From the NCBI GenBank assembly GCA_024644465.1, contig JAHEKY010000021.1, positions 1 through 37,629 of the forward strand: DNA of 37,629 nt. Direction: 5' to 3'. The position numbers and the translations under genes are program-made. Under the pieces are notes generated by a model, which saw only the letters and a list, made by a program, of their open reading frames with translations, was not told the DNA's origin and made no database searches. Origin of the DNA: Ilumatobacteraceae bacterium (GTDB lineage: Bacteria > Actinomycetota > Acidimicrobiia > Acidimicrobiales > Ilumatobacteraceae). This document shows positions 15,905-23,796 of this stretch, in pieces; within the stretch, counting starts at the first letter, position 1; each line of letters starts with the position of its first letter.

Positions 15905-17631
15905 GACACTTCCTCGCGGTCGATGCGGACGATCTGGTCGGCGTCGACGTCCACGTGCCGGATCGTCGTGCCGTCCGGCCAGACGACGGTCACGACAGCG
16001 ACGCGATCGTGCGCGCCGAGCCCGAAGTGCGCGCGGGGGTCCTCCGACGACAGATAGCTCCCGCCGACGGCGAGCTCCCTGCGCAGGATCGTGCCGTCGG
16101 GGAGTTCGACCGTGACCTCGGCGCCCGGCGCCGGCGACGGCAGCGCCACTTCGAGCCAGTGCCCGCCGGCACCGGAACTGCGCAGCAGGACGAGCTCACC
16201 GCCGATCGTCCCCATCGCGAGATCGATGTCGCCATCGTTGTCGAAGTCCGCCGCCGCGACACCGCGGCCGAGCCGGGGCCCGACCGCATCGAGGCCGACG
16301 CGCGTCGTCGCGTCGGTGAACCCTGCGACCGACCCGCCCGGACCGAGCTGCTCGAGCAGCTGCGAGACCTCGCGGTCTGCGACGAGGTCACGCACCGGGA
16401 CGGCACCGTGTCCGAAGAACAGGTCGAGGTCCGTGTCGAGGTCGGCGTCGAACCACGTCGTCCCCCAGCCGGTCGCGCCGATTCCCAGATCGGCGATGCC
16501 GAGTGCGGCGAGCGCATCTTCGAACGTGAGACCGGTCCGGTTGTGCACGACGACGTGACGCTCCTTCAGCTGGTTCGTCGTGACGAGCTCGGGCATCCCG
16601 TCGCCGTCCGCGTCTGCTGCTGCGACGCCCATTCCGGCACCGGTGTCGCCGACGCCTGCCGCGACACCACGCTCGACCAACTCGAAACCCGGTTCGGCGT
16701 TGCTCGGGACGTTCTCGTAGAGCTGGTTTGGCGTCGTGTCGTTCGCAACGTACAGATCGAGGTCGCCGTCCCGGTCGAGGTCGCTGAGCAGGGCGCCGAG
16801 CCCGTAGTCCGCGCCGTTCGGTTCGATGCCGACGTCGGCACCGACCTCGCGGAATCGGACGCGGGCGCCTCCGTCCGGACCCTCGTTGAGCAACAGCACG
16901 TCGGGTTCCGGTTGGTGCGTGTTGGGGAAGCCCTTGGTCGCCGACGTGATCGGCCGGTTGAGGTCGGTGTAGCCGGCGACGAAGAGGTCGGGCCAGCCGT
17001 TGCCGTCGACGTCGCCGACCGCTGCGCCGCTGTGCCAACCGAACACCGCAGCGCCGGCGGGCTCGTCGACCGACGCGTCGTCCACGAATCGCTCACCGGA
17101 GTCGTTCCAGAGCAGGACGTTCTCGCGCTCGCTCGTGACATACAGATCGGTCCAACCGTCGAGGTCGAAGTCCGCAGCGACGCATCCGTTGCCACGCGTC
17201 TCGACGCCAGCGGACGTCGAGTCCGTCACGTCGCTGAAGTGCCCGGCGTCGTTGCGGTACAGGCGGCTCACTGGGAGACCGCCCTGCTCGCGCCAGTTTC
17301 CCCACTCCCCGTTCGACCACGTGTTCACCGCGTACAGGTCGAGCCATCCGTCGCGGTCGTAGTCGATCCAGCAGAGACCGCCACCCATCATCGCCGCCGG
17401 GTCGGGGCTGGTCTCCCACTGGAAGGCGCCGTGGCGGAAATCGATACCGACCTCCGCCGCGACGTCCTCGAACCGGACGAGTTCCATCGACGGCATCGCC
17501 GGCCGGTCGTCGTCAGCGCCGTCGGCAACTCGATGCGCATCGGATCCGCACGCCGCGAGCGTGCACGATACGACGGCCACGAGACGTGACACGGCAGTCC
17601 GCCGGCGCGAACCGGGCAGACCGACGAACAT
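15901..17631 (-). CDS. CRTAC1-family lipoprotein (FG-GAP/VCBS beta-propeller + ASPIC/UnbV)
   Basis: A 576-residue exported lipoprotein: after a basic N-terminus the lipobox LAAC places the lipid Cys at residue 28. The body is a beta-propeller with at least seven calcium-loop blades (DYDRDGWLDLY, DFDLDGWTDLY, DVDGNGWPDLF, DLDRDGDLDLY, DADGDGMPEL, DADLDTDLDLF, DFDNDGDIDLA). The C-terminus is an ASPIC/UnbV domain (about 490-570, VWPDGTTIRHVDVDADQIVRI). Such proteins probably bind ligands or partners at the surface; no catalytic function is established. It is the first gene of a coupled pair with the haloperoxidase-like gene, suggesting that they act together outside the membrane. The permease gene of the xylose-type operon ends 50 nt upstream on the same strand. 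Confidence 0.9.
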   Translation of the reverse strand: MFVGLPGSRRRTAVSRLVAVVSCTLAACGSDAHRVADGADDDRPAMPSMELVRFEDVAAEVGIDFRHGAFQWETSPDPAAMMGGGLCWIDYDRDGWLDLYAVNTWSNGEWGNWREQGGLPVSRLYRNDAGHFSDVTDSTSAGVETRGNGCVAADFDLDGWTDLYVTSERENVLLWNDSGERFVDDASVDEPAGAAVFGWHSGAAVGDVDGNGWPDLFVAGYTDLNRPITSATKGFPNTHQPEPDVLLLNEGPDGGARVRFREVGADVGIEPNGADYGLGALLSDLDRDGDLDLYVANDTTPNQLYENVPSNAEPGFELVERGVAAGVGDTGAGMGVAAADADGDGMPELVTTNQLKERHVVVHNRTGLTFEDALAALGIADLGIGATGWGTTWFDADLDTDLDLFFGHGAVPVRDLVADREVSQLLEQLGPGGSVAGFTDATTRVGLDAVGPRLGRGVAAADFDNDGDIDLAMGTIGGELVLLRSSGAGGHWLEVALPSPAPGAEVTVELPDGTILRRELAVGGSYLSSEDPRAHFGLGAHDRVAVVTVVWPDGTTIRHVDVDADQIVRIDREEVS

Positions 17632-17681
17632 GTCAGGCAGTCAATCGCGCCTCGCGGTCGAGCGGGGCGCGGCAGCAATCG

Positions 17682-18974
17682 TCACGTGAGCCCGCGCGCG
17701 GCGCGCCGGCGCTTGGAGATCGAGTCGACCAGGACCGCGAGCAGCAGCACGACGCCGGTGATGATGAACTTGATGCCGGAGTTCAGACCGAGCAGGTCCA
17801 TGCCGTTCTGGATCGCGGTGATGACGAGTGCCCCGTAGAGCGCCGAGACCACACGACCCGAGCCGCCGAACAAACTCGTCCCGCCGATGACCGCGGCCGC
17901 GATGACGTTCAGCAGCAGGTTGCCGCCACCGGTGTTGGTCGCCACCGACCGGAGGCGCGAGGCCAGGATGACGCCGCCGACGCCGGCCATGAACCCGTTG
18001 ATCGCGAACACGGCGATGCGGATGTTGTCGACGTTGATGCCGGCGCGGCGGGTGGCTTCGGGACTCCCTCCGACGGCGTAGATGTGGCGGCCGAACGCGG
18101 TGCGGGTCGTGACGAACGTCCACACGAGCAGGAAGACGCCGAGCGTGATCGTGATCTGGGGCACGCCGCGGTCGGAGTTGGCGACCCACACCGCCCACAG
18201 CACGATGGCGGCGACACCGACGACCTGGGCGACCACGATCGGCAGCGGTTTGGCGTCGAGGTTGCGGGCCTGGCGGGCTTGCATCGTCCGCACCTGCACG
18301 AACGCGTACCCGACGACGACGGCGACACCGATCACCCATCCGATGCCTTCGGACAGGAAGTTGTTGGCGATGTCGACCAGTCGGTCGTCCTGGATCCTGA
18401 TCGTGCCTGCGGTGGAGAAGCGCGTCGTGAGCCACAGAACGACGCCGGACCAGACGAGGAAGCCCGCCAGCGTCAGGATGAACGACGGCACCCCGAGTTT
18501 GGTGATGATCAACGCGTGGAGCAGCCCGATCGCGGTCGTGATGACGAGCGCGCCGATGATGCACAACCACCACGGCCAACCGGGGTCGCCCGGGCGCTGG
18601 AGCAGTGTCATCACCACGCCACCGACGGCGGCGACGAACGCCACCGACAGATCGATCGAGACGACCTCGCCGTCGGCGATCAACAAGATGAACACGATGC
18701 CCATCGCCAGCGCTGCGACCGGTGCCATCTGCAGCAGCAGGTTCGTGAAGTTGCGGGCGGTGAGGAACTGGTCTTCGAGGGTGCCGAAGATGAGGACGAT
18801 GACGATCAACCCGAAGATGATCGGCAACGCGCCGAGTTCGCCGGCCTTGATCGCCGACCACCGCTGTCGGAGGTAGTCGCCGACGCCGGTCGTCGGCGCC
18901 GCGAATCCTGACGTCCGGCGCGACGCGGCGGGAGGCGCCGGCGGGGTGGGGGTCGACTCGACGTCACCGCTCAT
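17682..18974 (-). CDS. xylH: Sugar ABC transporter permease (XylH-like)
   Basis: A 430-residue BPD_transp_2-family permease with about ten or more hydrophobic helices, slightly long for XylH because of a Pro/Ala-rich N-terminal cytoplasmic extension (1-45). Family landmarks are the GLIVIVLIFGTLEDQFLTARNFTNLLLQ start, SIDLSVAFVAAVGG and the C-terminal YAVGGSPEATRRAGINVDNIRIAVFAINGFMAGVGGVILASRLRS block with GGTSLFGGSG. It imports a monosaccharide, most likely a pentose, with the XylG-like ATPase and the duplicated binding protein upstream. Its ATG overlaps the ATPase stop codon by 4 nt (ATGA). Xylose specificity is inferred from the binding protein. Confidence 0.9.
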   Translation of the reverse strand: MSGDVESTPTPPAPPAASRRTSGFAAPTTGVGDYLRQRWSAIKAGELGALPIIFGLIVIVLIFGTLEDQFLTARNFTNLLLQMAPVAALAMGIVFILLIADGEVVSIDLSVAFVAAVGGVVMTLLQRPGDPGWPWWLCIIGALVITTAIGLLHALIITKLGVPSFILTLAGFLVWSGVVLWLTTRFSTAGTIRIQDDRLVDIANNFLSEGIGWVIGVAVVVGYAFVQVRTMQARQARNLDAKPLPIVVAQVVGVAAIVLWAVWVANSDRGVPQITITLGVFLLVWTFVTTRTAFGRHIYAVGGSPEATRRAGINVDNIRIAVFAINGFMAGVGGVILASRLRSVATNTGGGNLLLNVIAAAVIGGTSLFGGSGRVVSALYGALVITAIQNGMDLLGLNSGIKFIITGVVLLLAVLVDSISKRRRAARGLT

Positions 18975-19783
18975 GATGCGACCGTGTCTTCGTCCATGCC
19001 GGGAACGAACTGCATGTCCCCGGCGGTGATCGCGTGGACCACGTCCTGCTGCGTGCACTCCCGGCGGTTCATCACACCCACCTGTTGACCCAACCGGAGC
19101 ACGGTGATCCGGTCGGCGATCTCGAAGATGTCGTGCAGATTGTGCGAGATCAGCACGACGGCGTATCCCTGGTGGGCGAGTCGGCCGACCAGGTCGAGCA
19201 CCTGGCGGGTCTGGGCGACACCGAGGGCGGCGGTCGGCTCGTCGAGGATGATCATCTTGGAGTCGCCCCACATGACTGCCTTCGCGACGGCCACGGCCTG
19301 GCGTTGACCGCCGGAGAGCCCGGCGACGGTCTGGCGGACCGAGCGGAGCGTCGTGACCTTGAGCCCTTCGAGCGTTTGCTGGGCGCGATGCTCCATCGCG
19401 ACCTCGTCGAGCACGCCGAGCTTGACGATCTCACGACCGAGGAACATGTTGCCGACGACATCGAGATTGTCCGCCAACGCGAGGTCCTGGTACACGACCT
19501 CGATGCCCAACGCAGCGGCATCCTTCGGACCGTGGATCTTCACTCGCTTGCCGGCGAAGGTGGTCGTGCCCTCGTCGAACGGGTAGATCCCGACGATGCC
19601 CTTGATCAGGGTCGACTTGCCGGCGCCGTTGTCGCCGACGAGCGCCATCACCTCCCCGGATCGAACCTCGAAGTCCACCTTGTACAACGCATGGACGGCG
19701 CCGAACGACTTGGACACGCCCTCACAACGAAGCAGCGGTGCGTCCCCCGATCTCTCGGCCCCAGAACTGTCAGCGGTGGTCAT
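18971..19783 (-). CDS. xylG: Sugar ABC transporter ATP-binding protein (single-domain XylG-like)
   Basis: A 270-residue ATPase with Walker A GDNGAGKST, Q-loop YQDLALADNL, signature LSGGQRQ, Walker B MIILDEP and switch His in LISHN. It has one nucleotide-binding domain, whereas E. coli XylG/RbsA/MglA ATPases have two in tandem; here two copies presumably pair in the complex. Single-domain members exist in actinobacteria, so this is variant architecture rather than a truncation. GGGGGAG gives a strong ribosome site. The gene is separated from the binding-protein gene by 139 nt containing a stable hairpin and overlaps the permease gene by 4 nt. Confidence 0.9.
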   Translation of the reverse strand: MTTADSSGAERSGDAPLLRCEGVSKSFGAVHALYKVDFEVRSGEVMALVGDNGAGKSTLIKGIVGIYPFDEGTTTFAGKRVKIHGPKDAAALGIEVVYQDLALADNLDVVGNMFLGREIVKLGVLDEVAMEHRAQQTLEGLKVTTLRSVRQTVAGLSGGQRQAVAVAKAVMWGDSKMIILDEPTAALGVAQTRQVLDLVGRLAHQGYAVVLISHNLHDIFEIADRITVLRLGQQVGVMNRRECTQQDVVHAITAGDMQFVPGMDEDTVAS

Positions 19784-19830
19784 CGGCCACTCCCCCTCAT
19801 GTCTTTCCCTCGATGATGTCCGACGCGCAA

Positions 19831-19870
19831 CATCCGTGGCGAGGGCGCCGGAGCCCCCTCACCACGGATG
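19831..19870 (-). terminator. Intercistronic hairpin between xylF-like and xylG-like genes
   Basis: CATCCGTGG/CCACGGATG (9 bp) continues, after one mismatch, into GAGGG/CCCTC (5 bp) around a 10-nt loop. Hairpins here are common in binding-protein operons, where partial termination or mRNA protection raises binding-protein output over the membrane components. Confidence 0.65.
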
Positions 19871-19922
19871 TCGTCACGGTCGTGTCTCCGTCCGCTGATC
19901 GGCGATCCTCGGACGGCTCCGA

Positions 19923-22196
19923 TCAGGCGTTGTCCTGGCAGAACTGGGTCTCGGCGACGTCGCCCGTGCAGATCTCCTCGATCGTGCGGAAGCCGTCGGC
20001 GATGACCGTGTCGAGGATGTTGTCGGCGGTGACCGCGATCGGTACGAGTGCGATGTACGGCACGCCACCGGACGCATCCGGTGTCGGCTTGCCGTCACCG
20101 TCGATGCCGATGATCGAGAAATCACCACTGAGCGACGTGACGTCTTCACCCGCCCGGAGTGCGAGCGCGACCTGCGCGCCGACGGCGGCTTCGGCGGCGA
20201 TCGGCTTGTAGACCGTCATTGCCTGCTTGCCCAACAGGATGTTCTGGATCCCGGCGGTCGTCGCGTCCTGACCACTGACCGGAATCGTCGACGGATCCAA
20301 CCCTGCCCGCTCGATCGCCCCGATCACCGAGTTCGCGATCCCGTCGTTGGCTGCGAACCAACCGTTCACGTTGTTCTCGGCACCAACCAGGATCTGGTCG
20401 GCGATCGTCGCTGCCTCGGCATTGTCCCAACCCGGCGTGAACTGATCAGCAACCAGTTCCCAACTGCCATCGGCAACCCGCTCCTCGACCGTCGCGTTGT
20501 ATCCATCGCGGAACAAGAAGGCATTGTTGTCCTCCTCACCACCGTTCTGCATCACAACCCGCGCCGGCGACGCACCCGTCGCATCGATCAGCGGTTCGAG
20601 TACCGACGCCATCGTCGCACCGACCTGAACATTGTCGAAGCTGACATAGGCCGCACCACCGGCGCTGCCCTCGGTGTTGAACCGGTCGTACTCCACGACC
20701 TGCACACCGGCCTCGGTCGCGAGATCGATGATCGTGGCACCCGAACCGGAATCGTTCGACGTCAACACGATCACCGACGCACCATCACCGATCGCCTGCT
20801 CGGCCTGGGAGATCTGCGTCGCCGCGTCACCCTCGGCATTCACGATGCTGAAATCGGAACCCTCCGACAGACCAGCATCCTCGAACGCCTCCTTGAAGAA
20901 CCGACGATCATCCTTCTCCCAACGATCCGACGTCGCCGAATCCGGCAACAACACCCAGATCGAACCGGCATCAGCCGAGGTGTCACCACCACCGCCGCCA
21001 CCGGCGTTCTCGACACAGAACTGGGTCTCGGCGACGTCGCCCGTGCAGATCTCCTCGATCGTGCGGAAGCCGTCGGCGATGACCGTGTCGAGGATGTTGT
21101 CGGCGGTGACCGCGATCGGTACGAGTGCGATGTACGGCACGCCACCGGACGCATCCGGTGTCGGCTTGCCGTCACCGTCGATGCCGATGATCGAGAAATC
21201 ACCACTGAGCGACGTGACGTCTTCACCCGCCCGGAGTGCGAGCGCGACCTGCGCGCCGACGGCGGCTTCGGCGGCGATCGGCTTGTAGACCGTCATTGCC
21301 TGCTTGCCCAACAGGATGTTCTGGATCCCGGCGGTCGTCGCGTCCTGACCACTGACCGGAATCGTCGACGGATCCAACCCTGCCCGCTCGATCGCCCCGA
21401 TCACCGAGTTCGCGATCCCGTCGTTGGCTGCGAACCAACCGTTCACGTTGTTCTCGGCACCAACCAGGATCTGGTCGGCGATCGTCGCTGCCTCGGCATT
21501 GTCCCAACCCGGCGTGAACTGATCAGCAACCAGTTCCCAACTGCCATCGGCAACCCGCTCCTCGACCGTCGCGTTGTATCCATCGCGGAACAAGAAGGCA
21601 TTGTTGTCCTCCTCACCACCGTTCTGCATCACAACCCGCGCCGGCGACGCACCCGTCGCATCGATCAGCGGTTCGAGTACCGACGCCATCGTCGCACCGA
21701 CCTGAACATTGTCGAAGCTGACATAGGCCGCACCACCGGCGCTGCCCTCGGTGTTGAACCGGTCGTACTCCACGACCTGCACACCGGCCTCGGTCGCGAG
21801 ATCGATGATCGTGGCACCCGAACCGGAATCGTTCGACGTCAACACGATCACCGACGCACCATCACCGATCGCCTGCTCGGCCTGGGAGATCTGCGTCGCC
21901 GCGTCACCCTCGGCATTCACGATGCTGAAATCGGAACCCTCCGACAGACCAGCATCCTCGAACGCCTCCTTGAAGAACCGACGATCATCCTTCTCCCAAC
22001 GATCCGACGTCGCCGAATCCGGCAACAACACCCAGATACTGCCTTCACCCGCAGCATCGCCGCCACCAGTGTCCGGCTCGGTGGCCGGTGGTGCCCCGGT
22101 GTCGGTCGAACCGCCGTCGTCGTCGCTGCCGCACGCGGACGCGATCAACGCAAGAGCGGCGAGCCCGACGATCAATGATCGCCCTCGCTTGTGCAT
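19923..22196 (-). CDS. xylF: Xylose-type substrate-binding lipoprotein with duplicated ligand domain
   Basis: A 757-residue protein, about twice normal length. A signal peptide with lipobox (IASAC, lipid Cys22) and an acidic Gly/Thr linker lead to two complete periplasmic-binding-protein domains, about residues 54-393 and 413-752. The two are identical in sequence and joined by a Gly-rich linker. Each shows XylF/ChvE-type landmarks: SDRWEKDDRRFFKEAFEDAG, VEYDRFNT, YVSFDNVQVG, DNNAFLFRDGY, SGQDATTAGIQ and MTVYKPI. It would deliver xylose or a related sugar to the downstream XylGH-like permease. The duplication comes from an apparently perfect 1022-bp direct repeat, so it is very recent, under gene conversion, or an assembly artefact. 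GGGGGAG before the ATG and a clear promoter with a LacI/cre-type operator lie upstream. Confidence 0.92.
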   Translation of the reverse strand: MHKRGRSLIVGLAALALIASACGSDDDGGSTDTGAPPATEPDTGGGDAAGEGSIWVLLPDSATSDRWEKDDRRFFKEAFEDAGLSEGSDFSIVNAEGDAATQISQAEQAIGDGASVIVLTSNDSGSGATIIDLATEAGVQVVEYDRFNTEGSAGGAAYVSFDNVQVGATMASVLEPLIDATGASPARVVMQNGGEEDNNAFLFRDGYNATVEERVADGSWELVADQFTPGWDNAEAATIADQILVGAENNVNGWFAANDGIANSVIGAIERAGLDPSTIPVSGQDATTAGIQNILLGKQAMTVYKPIAAEAAVGAQVALALRAGEDVTSLSGDFSIIGIDGDGKPTPDASGGVPYIALVPIAVTADNILDTVIADGFRTIEEICTGDVAETQFCVENAGGGGGGDTSADAGSIWVLLPDSATSDRWEKDDRRFFKEAFEDAGLSEGSDFSIVNAEGDAATQISQAEQAIGDGASVIVLTSNDSGSGATIIDLATEAGVQVVEYDRFNTEGSAGGAAYVSFDNVQVGATMASVLEPLIDATGASPARVVMQNGGEEDNNAFLFRDGYNATVEERVADGSWELVADQFTPGWDNAEAATIADQILVGAENNVNGWFAANDGIANSVIGAIERAGLDPSTIPVSGQDATTAGIQNILLGKQAMTVYKPIAAEAAVGAQVALALRAGEDVTSLSGDFSIIGIDGDGKPTPDASGGVPYIALVPIAVTADNILDTVIADGFRTIEEICTGDVAETQFCQDNA
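19939..20960 (-). repeat. 1022-bp direct repeat, copy 2 (C-terminal binding domain)
   Basis: I found no difference from 21016-22037 by reading; offset is 1077 bp. Identity ends abruptly at both borders: at 20960 toward the linker and at 19939 just before the stop codon. Confidence 0.9.
21016..22037 (-). repeat. 1022-bp direct repeat, copy 1 (N-terminal binding domain)
   Basis: Counterpart of 19939-20960 in the same orientation and reading frame. The 55-bp segment between the copies encodes the Gly-rich linker. Confidence 0.9.
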
Positions 22197-22252
22197 GTGC
22201 TTCTCCCCCTGGAAAGGTGGCTCGAGCGGCCATCGCTCGCGCCAGCCAGGTG

Positions 22253-22281
22253 AATGTAACCGTTTTCACTTGTCCGCGCAA
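22253..22281 (-). promoter_or_regulatory. Sigma-70-type promoter of the xylFGH-like operon
   Basis: On the minus strand TTGCGC (22281 to 22276) and TACATT (22258 to 22253) are separated by exactly 17 nt, giving a start near 22246 and a leader of about 50 nt that ends in a strong ribosome site. A LacI/cre-type operator fills the spacer and -10. Confidence 0.65.
22255..22268. promoter_or_regulatory. LacI-family (cre-like) operator overlapping the xylF promoter
   Basis: TGTAACCGTTTTCA matches the 14-bp cre consensus TGWAANCGNTNWCA at every defined position. It overlaps the -10 and spacer, as expected for repression by a LacI/GalR-type sugar regulator. No such regulator gene is in the window. 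Confidence 0.7.
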
Positions 22282-22355
22282 GGGCCTTCGGGCACTGGTC
22301 GTGAGCACTGGGACGTGCCCGTTCACCCGGCCGCCGCACGGCCGCGCCCGGGGGC

Positions 22356-22368
22356 TATCGTCGCCGGG
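22356..22368 (+). promoter_or_regulatory. Leaderless-type -10 element of the serine hydrolase gene
   Basis: TATCGT (TAnnnT) ends 7 nt before the ATG at 22369; no Shine-Dalgarno sequence is present. Confidence 0.5.
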
Positions 22369-23709
22369 ATGACTCCGCGCGCTCGCGCCACACTCGGCGT
22401 CGTCGTCGCTGCGCTGCTGCCCGCGGGCGCGTGTGCAAGTGGTGAGCGGCCCTTCACGAGCGAGGTGGGTCCGGAAACGGTGTCCGGTGGCGTCGACGCG
22501 ACCGTCGCGGTGACCGAACCAACTCCGCCGGTGACCGAGGTGGCCGACACGTCGACGACGGTGTCGGTCGGCCCGTTGACGACCGACAGCGGGGCGAACG
22601 GCCGCACGTTCGGCGACGCCGCGGACGAACCCGGCGCAGCCGGAGACGACGCTGCGGGCGGCGACGCCGACGTACCGGCGACCAACTACGACTTCTCCGC
22701 CGTGGCCCCGGTCGTCGAGGCGTTCGTCGACGAGCGCGAGCTGAACGGCGCAGGTCTGATCATCGTCCATCGCGACGACGGTGTCGTCCACGAGGGGTAC
22801 TGGGGCGAGTTCGGCCCCGACCGGATCTCGCTGATCGCCTCGTCGTCGAAGATGATCACGGCCGGCGTGCTCCTCCACCTGCACGACGACGGCCTAGTCG
22901 ACATCGACGCCCCGGTCGCCGACGTCGTCGAGTGGGGCGCCGCCAACCCGGACATCACCCCGGCGCAGTTGGTGTCGAACAGCTCGGGCCTCGTCGGCCT
23001 GTTCCCCGAGCCCGGGTACCCGCCGTACATCTGCCAGTACGTCGCGACCGGAACCCTGCAGGAGTGCGCGAGCGCGGTCTTCTCGGCCGACGGTGACGAC
23101 GCCGACATCGTCGCGCCGGACACCGAGTTCCGCTACGGCGGGGCGCAGTGGCAGGTGGCCGGTGCGGTCGCCGAAGTCGCGTCGGCGATGTCGTGGGCCG
23201 AGCTGATCGACGAGATCTACGTCGAGCCGTGCGGGCTCGAGACGCTCGCGTACAACAACCACTTCGCCCAGATCGGCAGCGGGTTCGACTACCCCGACGC
23301 TTTCGGCGGTGATCCGGCGACGCTCTCGGCGACCGCCAATCCGAACATGGAGGGCGGCGCGTACGTCACGACGGGGGACTACGGCAAGCTGCTGCTGATG
23401 CAGCTCCGCGACGGACGCTGCGGCGACGAGCAGGTGCTGTCGCCGGAGTCGCTCGCGCGGCTGCACGGTGACCGGATCGGCGAGGTCTACGGCGGCAGCG
23501 CCGGTGAGGCCACCGGCTACGGCATGGGCTGGTGGGTCGATCGCACGACGGGCCGGATCACCGACCCCGGCGCGTACGGCAGCGTGCCGTGGCTCGACCT
23601 CGACGACGGCTACGGCGCGTACCTCGTGATCGAGGCCGACTCGGCGACCGGCCTCGAACTCGCCGGCATGCTGTACGACGTCGTCGACGCCGCGATCGCC
23701 GCCGCCTGA
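22369..23709 (+). CDS. Beta-lactamase-family serine hydrolase, lipoprotein
   Basis: A 446-residue exported serine hydrolase of the class C beta-lactamase/esterase superfamily. The N-terminus has a short hydrophobic stretch and lipobox ending at Cys22, followed by about 80 residues of Thr/Val/Asp/Gly-rich linker. The catalytic domain starts near residue 108. SSSK (Ser158, Lys161) is the SxxK motif and RYGGAQW provides the expected Tyr of the YxN position, though with Gly in place of Asn. Substrates of this group range from beta-lactams to peptides and esters and cannot be told here. It is divergent from the xylF-like gene with its own leaderless-type promoter, so co-regulation is uncertain. 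Confidence 0.85.
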   Translation: MTPRARATLGVVVAALLPAGACASGERPFTSEVGPETVSGGVDATVAVTEPTPPVTEVADTSTTVSVGPLTTDSGANGRTFGDAADEPGAAGDDAAGGDADVPATNYDFSAVAPVVEAFVDERELNGAGLIIVHRDDGVVHEGYWGEFGPDRISLIASSSKMITAGVLLHLHDDGLVDIDAPVADVVEWGAANPDITPAQLVSNSSGLVGLFPEPGYPPYICQYVATGTLQECASAVFSADGDDADIVAPDTEFRYGGAQWQVAGAVAEVASAMSWAELIDEIYVEPCGLETLAYNNHFAQIGSGFDYPDAFGGDPATLSATANPNMEGGAYVTTGDYGKLLLMQLRDGRCGDEQVLSPESLARLHGDRIGEVYGGSAGEATGYGMGWWVDRTTGRITDPGAYGSVPWLDLDDGYGAYLVIEADSATGLELAGMLYDVVDAAIAAA

Positions 23710-23796
23710 CCCGCGGCTCGCCAACCATCTGCGGACGGATCGTTGCGGTTTCCGCATCACCTCGTCCTCAGACCGCCGCGCCGGCCCGAGTGCGCG

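Noticed and set aside
15955-17589. 544-codon open frame on the plus strand
   Set aside because: Antisense to the CRTAC1 gene; composition is that of a shadow frame and no family features are seen.
19923-22196. Duplication caused by an insertion sequence or composite transposon
   Set aside because: No transposase, terminal inverted repeats or target-site duplication border the 1022-bp units; the duplication is in frame and within one gene.
23729-23756. Weak hairpin between the convergent serine hydrolase and tnaA genes
   Set aside because: The best stem is 6 bp with a long loop, not clearly better than expected for GC-rich DNA; no terminator is called there.
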